From: Anaeromyxobacter soli
GTDB taxonomy: Bacteria; Myxococcota; Myxococcia; Myxococcales; Anaeromyxobacteraceae
Direction: 5' to 3'
DNA length: 64,000 bases
Assembly: GCF_022808855.1 (NCBI RefSeq)
Contig: NZ_JAKZLF010000015.1
Coordinates: 35,973-99,972, forward strand
In this document: piece after piece, positions 61,964 through 64,000 of the stretch
Position numbering within the stretch: the stretch's first letter is position 1
Layout of the letters: each line of letters begins with the position of its first letter
Notes under the pieces: generated by a model
The model's database searches: none
The model's input: the letters and a program-made list of their open reading frames with translations, nothing else
What the model was told of the DNA's origin: nothing
Program-made: the position numbers and the translations under genes

Positions 61964-64000
61964 ATGGCGGAGGTGAGAAAAGACGCCTCCGCCCCATCCT
62001 CCGCCCCCGGGACGAGGAGCGGGGCGGGGTTCGAGCTCCGCCTCGAGCGCGGCGGCGCGTTCGTCCGGCTCGCCGATCAGCCCATCTCGCCCGGCGTGCG
62101 GCTCGAGGCGCTCACCCTCGAGGTCCCCGACGTCCGCTTCCCGTTCGACGTCGGCAAGGGCTCGGGCCAGTTCCGCCACCGGCTCTCCGACCTCTTCGAG
62201 CTCTCCATCGCGATCGAGCCCGGCGTCGCCGAGGCGGCGCTCGCGTCGGCCAGCCTCGCCGCGTTCGGCGTCGAGGACGTGCGCATCGCGCTCCGCCCCG
62301 GGGCGGCGGAGATCGCGGCGCGGCTCTCGGGCGGACCTCCCTTCACGCTCCTCGCCGGGCTCGTCCCCGCAGGCGCGCAGGGCGCCGCGCTCGTGTTCCA
62401 CTCCCCGCGCGTCTACGGCCCGGCGCCGATCCCGCCCGCGATGCTCCCCCACCTCGCCCGCGGCGTGCTCGATGCGGTCGGCGGGGAGGCCGTGCTGCGC
62501 GATCCGCTCCCGGTCCTCCTGCGGCGCGTCCTCGCGCCGCGTGGCTGGAAGCTGCCGCGCGCGGCGGGCGTCCCGCTCTCGCGCGCGGAGATCATCGAGG
62601 GGGCCGTCCGGCTCGCCTGGAGCCGCGGGGCGGCCGGCCCGGCGGCGGTCTCGCCCGAGCCCGAGCTCCTCGCGGCCGAGGAGGGCGCGCGGACCTTCCG
62701 CGAGGCGGAGGCGCGGCTCGCCGCCGGCGACGCAGCGGGCGCACGGGAGCGGTACCTCGCCGCCGGCTCCGCCGCGAGCGCGCACCCCTTCGCCGCCGAG
62801 CGGCTCCTCTCGCTCCTCGCCGCGGAGGACCGCTTCCACGACGAGGCGCTCGATCTCGCCGCCGAGTGGCTCGCGCGGCGCCCGGGGTTCTTGCCGGCGC
62901 TCGCCGCCGAGGCGTCGATCCGGCTCGCCCGCGGCGAGCCCGAGAAGGCCGCCCGCGCGCTCGCCGCCCTCGCCACCGGCGCGGCCGCGCGGGGCGAGAC
63001 GTTCTCGGCGCTCGCCGCCGCGGAGGTCGCCCTCGCCCTGCCCGGCGCGGCGCGCGAGGACGCGCTGCGCGCCGCCGAGCTCGCCCTCTCCGTCCGGCGC
63101 GATCACGTCCCGGCGCTCCGCGCCCTCCGCGCGCTGGCCCTCGCCGCGGGGGACCGCGAGGGGCTCCTCCACGCGCTCCGCCGGCTCGTCGCGCACGATC
63201 CCGACGCGGCGGAGAAGGCGCGCGCTCACGCCGAGCTCGGCGCGCTGCTCCTCGAGGCGGACCCGCCCGCCGCGCGCCTCCACCTCGACCAGGCGCTCCG
63301 GCTCGCGCCCGAGGATCCCGGCGCGCTCGGCGCGCTCGCGCGCGCGTGCAGCGCCGCGGGCGAGCCGCTGCGCGCGGTGCGCGTCCTCGAGCGGCTCTGC
63401 GCGGCCGAGCTCGCGCGCGGCGATCGGGCCGCGGCCGCGGCCGCGGCGACGGAGGCCGGGGTCCTCTGGGAGGAGCGGCTCCAGCACCCCGAGAACGCGC
63501 TCCTGCGCTTCCGCGAGGTCTGCGAGCTCGCCCCCTCGCCCGACGCGCACGCCCGCGCGGCCCGCGCCGCGGAGGCCGCCGGCCAGTGGGCGGAGGCCTC
63601 CGAGCACCACGCCGCCGTCGTCGCCGCGCTCCCGCCCGGCGCGCCGGGCGCGGCCGAGCTGCTCGTCCGCACGCGGCTCGCGCTCGCGGACGTCGCCGAG
63701 CGGCGCCTCGCCGATCCCGCCGCGGCCGTCGCCCACCTCGAGGCCGCCGCCGCGCTCGCGCCCGACCGCGCCGAGCTCCTCCGCCGGCTCGCCGCGCTCC
63801 ACGGGACGCTCGGGCGGCACGAGGGCGTCCTCGCCGCGCTCGACCGCCTCGCGCCGCTCGCGTCGCCGGGGCCGGAGCGCGCCCTCGTGCTCGCCGGCGC
63901 CGGCCAGGCGGCGCTCGAGCTCGGCCGCGCCGCCGACGCCCGCAGCCGCCTCGCCGCCGCGCTCGCCTCCGACGAGCGCTGCCGCCCGGCGCTCGAGGGG
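61964..64000 (+). CDS. TPR-rich protein, 5' part (truncated by window end)
   Basis: An open frame from the ATG at 61964 runs to the end of the window (679 codons so far). The first 200 residues form a domain with FELRLERGGAFVRLADQPIS and RFPFDVGKGSGQFRHRLSDL. After about residue 230 the chain is a long run of Ala/Leu/Arg-rich helix pairs of TPR type (for example AARLHLDQALRLAPEDPGAL and HLEAAAALAPDRAELLRRLA). No signal peptide or transmembrane helix is seen. It may scaffold a protein complex. Long TPR proteins of this kind are common in myxobacteria; I cannot name it. Confidence 0.75.
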   Translation, partial: MAEVRKDASAPSSAPGTRSGAGFELRLERGGAFVRLADQPISPGVRLEALTLEVPDVRFPFDVGKGSGQFRHRLSDLFELSIAIEPGVAEAALASASLAAFGVEDVRIALRPGAAEIAARLSGGPPFTLLAGLVPAGAQGAALVFHSPRVYGPAPIPPAMLPHLARGVLDAVGGEAVLRDPLPVLLRRVLAPRGWKLPRAAGVPLSRAEIIEGAVRLAWSRGAAGPAAVSPEPELLAAEEGARTFREAEARLAAGDAAGARERYLAAGSAASAHPFAAERLLSLLAAEDRFHDEALDLAAEWLARRPGFLPALAAEASIRLARGEPEKAARALAALATGAAARGETFSALAAAEVALALPGAAREDALRAAELALSVRRDHVPALRALRALALAAGDREGLLHALRRLVAHDPDAAEKARAHAELGALLLEADPPAARLHLDQALRLAPEDPGALGALARACSAAGEPLRAVRVLERLCAAELARGDRAAAAAAATEAGVLWEERLQHPENALLRFREVCELAPSPDAHARAARAAEAAGQWAEASEHHAAVVAALPPGAPGAAELLVRTRLALADVAERRLADPAAAVAHLEAAAALAPDRAELLRRLAALHGTLGRHEGVLAALDRLAPLASPGPERALVLAGAGQAALELGRAADARSRLAAALASDERCRPALEG

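Noticed and set aside
59894..63820. Minus-strand ORF of 1308 codons opposite the LysR and TPR genes
   Set aside because: It crosses the LysR gene, the expansin-like gene and the TPR gene in a shadow frame and has Arg/Gly-rich composition without any domain.

Overview
The window is very GC-rich, non-AT-biased bacterial DNA, above 70% G+C by eye, with almost every third codon position G or C. It is densely coding and contains no rRNA, tRNA, CRISPR array, transposase or phage gene that I can recognise. The gene content fits a myxobacterium, most likely Anaeromyxobacter or a close relative. The evidence is a complete dcw cluster with a meso-DAP-type MurE, a multihaem cytochrome, many lipoproteins, an expansin-like protein and a PAS/GAF histidine kinase. 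The genus is inferred from remembered protein resemblance, not from a search.

Layout. (1) 1-4545: a tandem pair of CPA2-type antiporters, the first cut by the window edge, then a NitT/TauT-type ABC importer (binding protein, permease, ATPase). (2) 4589-5410: an HSDL2-like SDR on the minus strand. (3) 5811-31224: the division and cell wall cluster, in the order promoter and MraZ-type direct repeats, mraZ, a STAS-domain gene, rsmH, ftsL, ftsI, murE, murF, mraY, murD, ftsW, murG, murC, murB, ddl, then ftsQ, ftsA, ftsZ and a strong terminator. Many stop and start codons overlap (GTGA, ATGA), and GTG or TTG starts are common. A 6-kb block of unrelated genes on both strands separates ddl from ftsQ: an outer-membrane-like protein, a cupredoxin lipoprotein, a VUT-family membrane protein, a gamma-glutamylcyclotransferase-like protein, a small unknown and a CotA-like multicopper oxidase. 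(4) 30938-31377: two copies of a composite palindromic repeat behind ftsZ, with a related shorter palindrome at 43748-43778. (5) 31374-39332: a lipoprotein, an HD-domain protein, an esterase, an outer-membrane protein, a small unknown, alaS and two more lipoproteins. (6) 39431-43742: trmB, and divergent from it a lipoprotein/ABC ATPase/FtsX-type permease operon. (7) 43805-49923: a LysM lytic transglycosylase, a UshA-like/tetrahaem cytochrome fusion, a dusB-fis-zip overlapping operon and a cupin. (8) 49936-64000: an orphan PAS/GAF histidine kinase, a GCS2-type glutamate-cysteine ligase, a membrane-tethered LuxR-type regulator divergent from a DUF2231 protein, a large S41 protease, a redox set (PNPOx-like, AhpD-like, LysR), an expansin-like lipoprotein and the 5' part of a TPR-rich protein that runs off the window.

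How it works together. The core of the window builds lipid II (murE, murF, mraY, murD, murG, murC, murB, ddl), exports and polymerises it at the septum (ftsW, ftsI, ftsL, ftsQ) and positions the machinery (ftsA, ftsZ), apparently under MraZ control. Around it lie envelope functions (lytic transglycosylase, lipoproteins, outer-membrane proteins), translation genes (alaS, trmB, dusB) and metal or redox functions. All assignments come from reading motifs by eye. No homology search was run.
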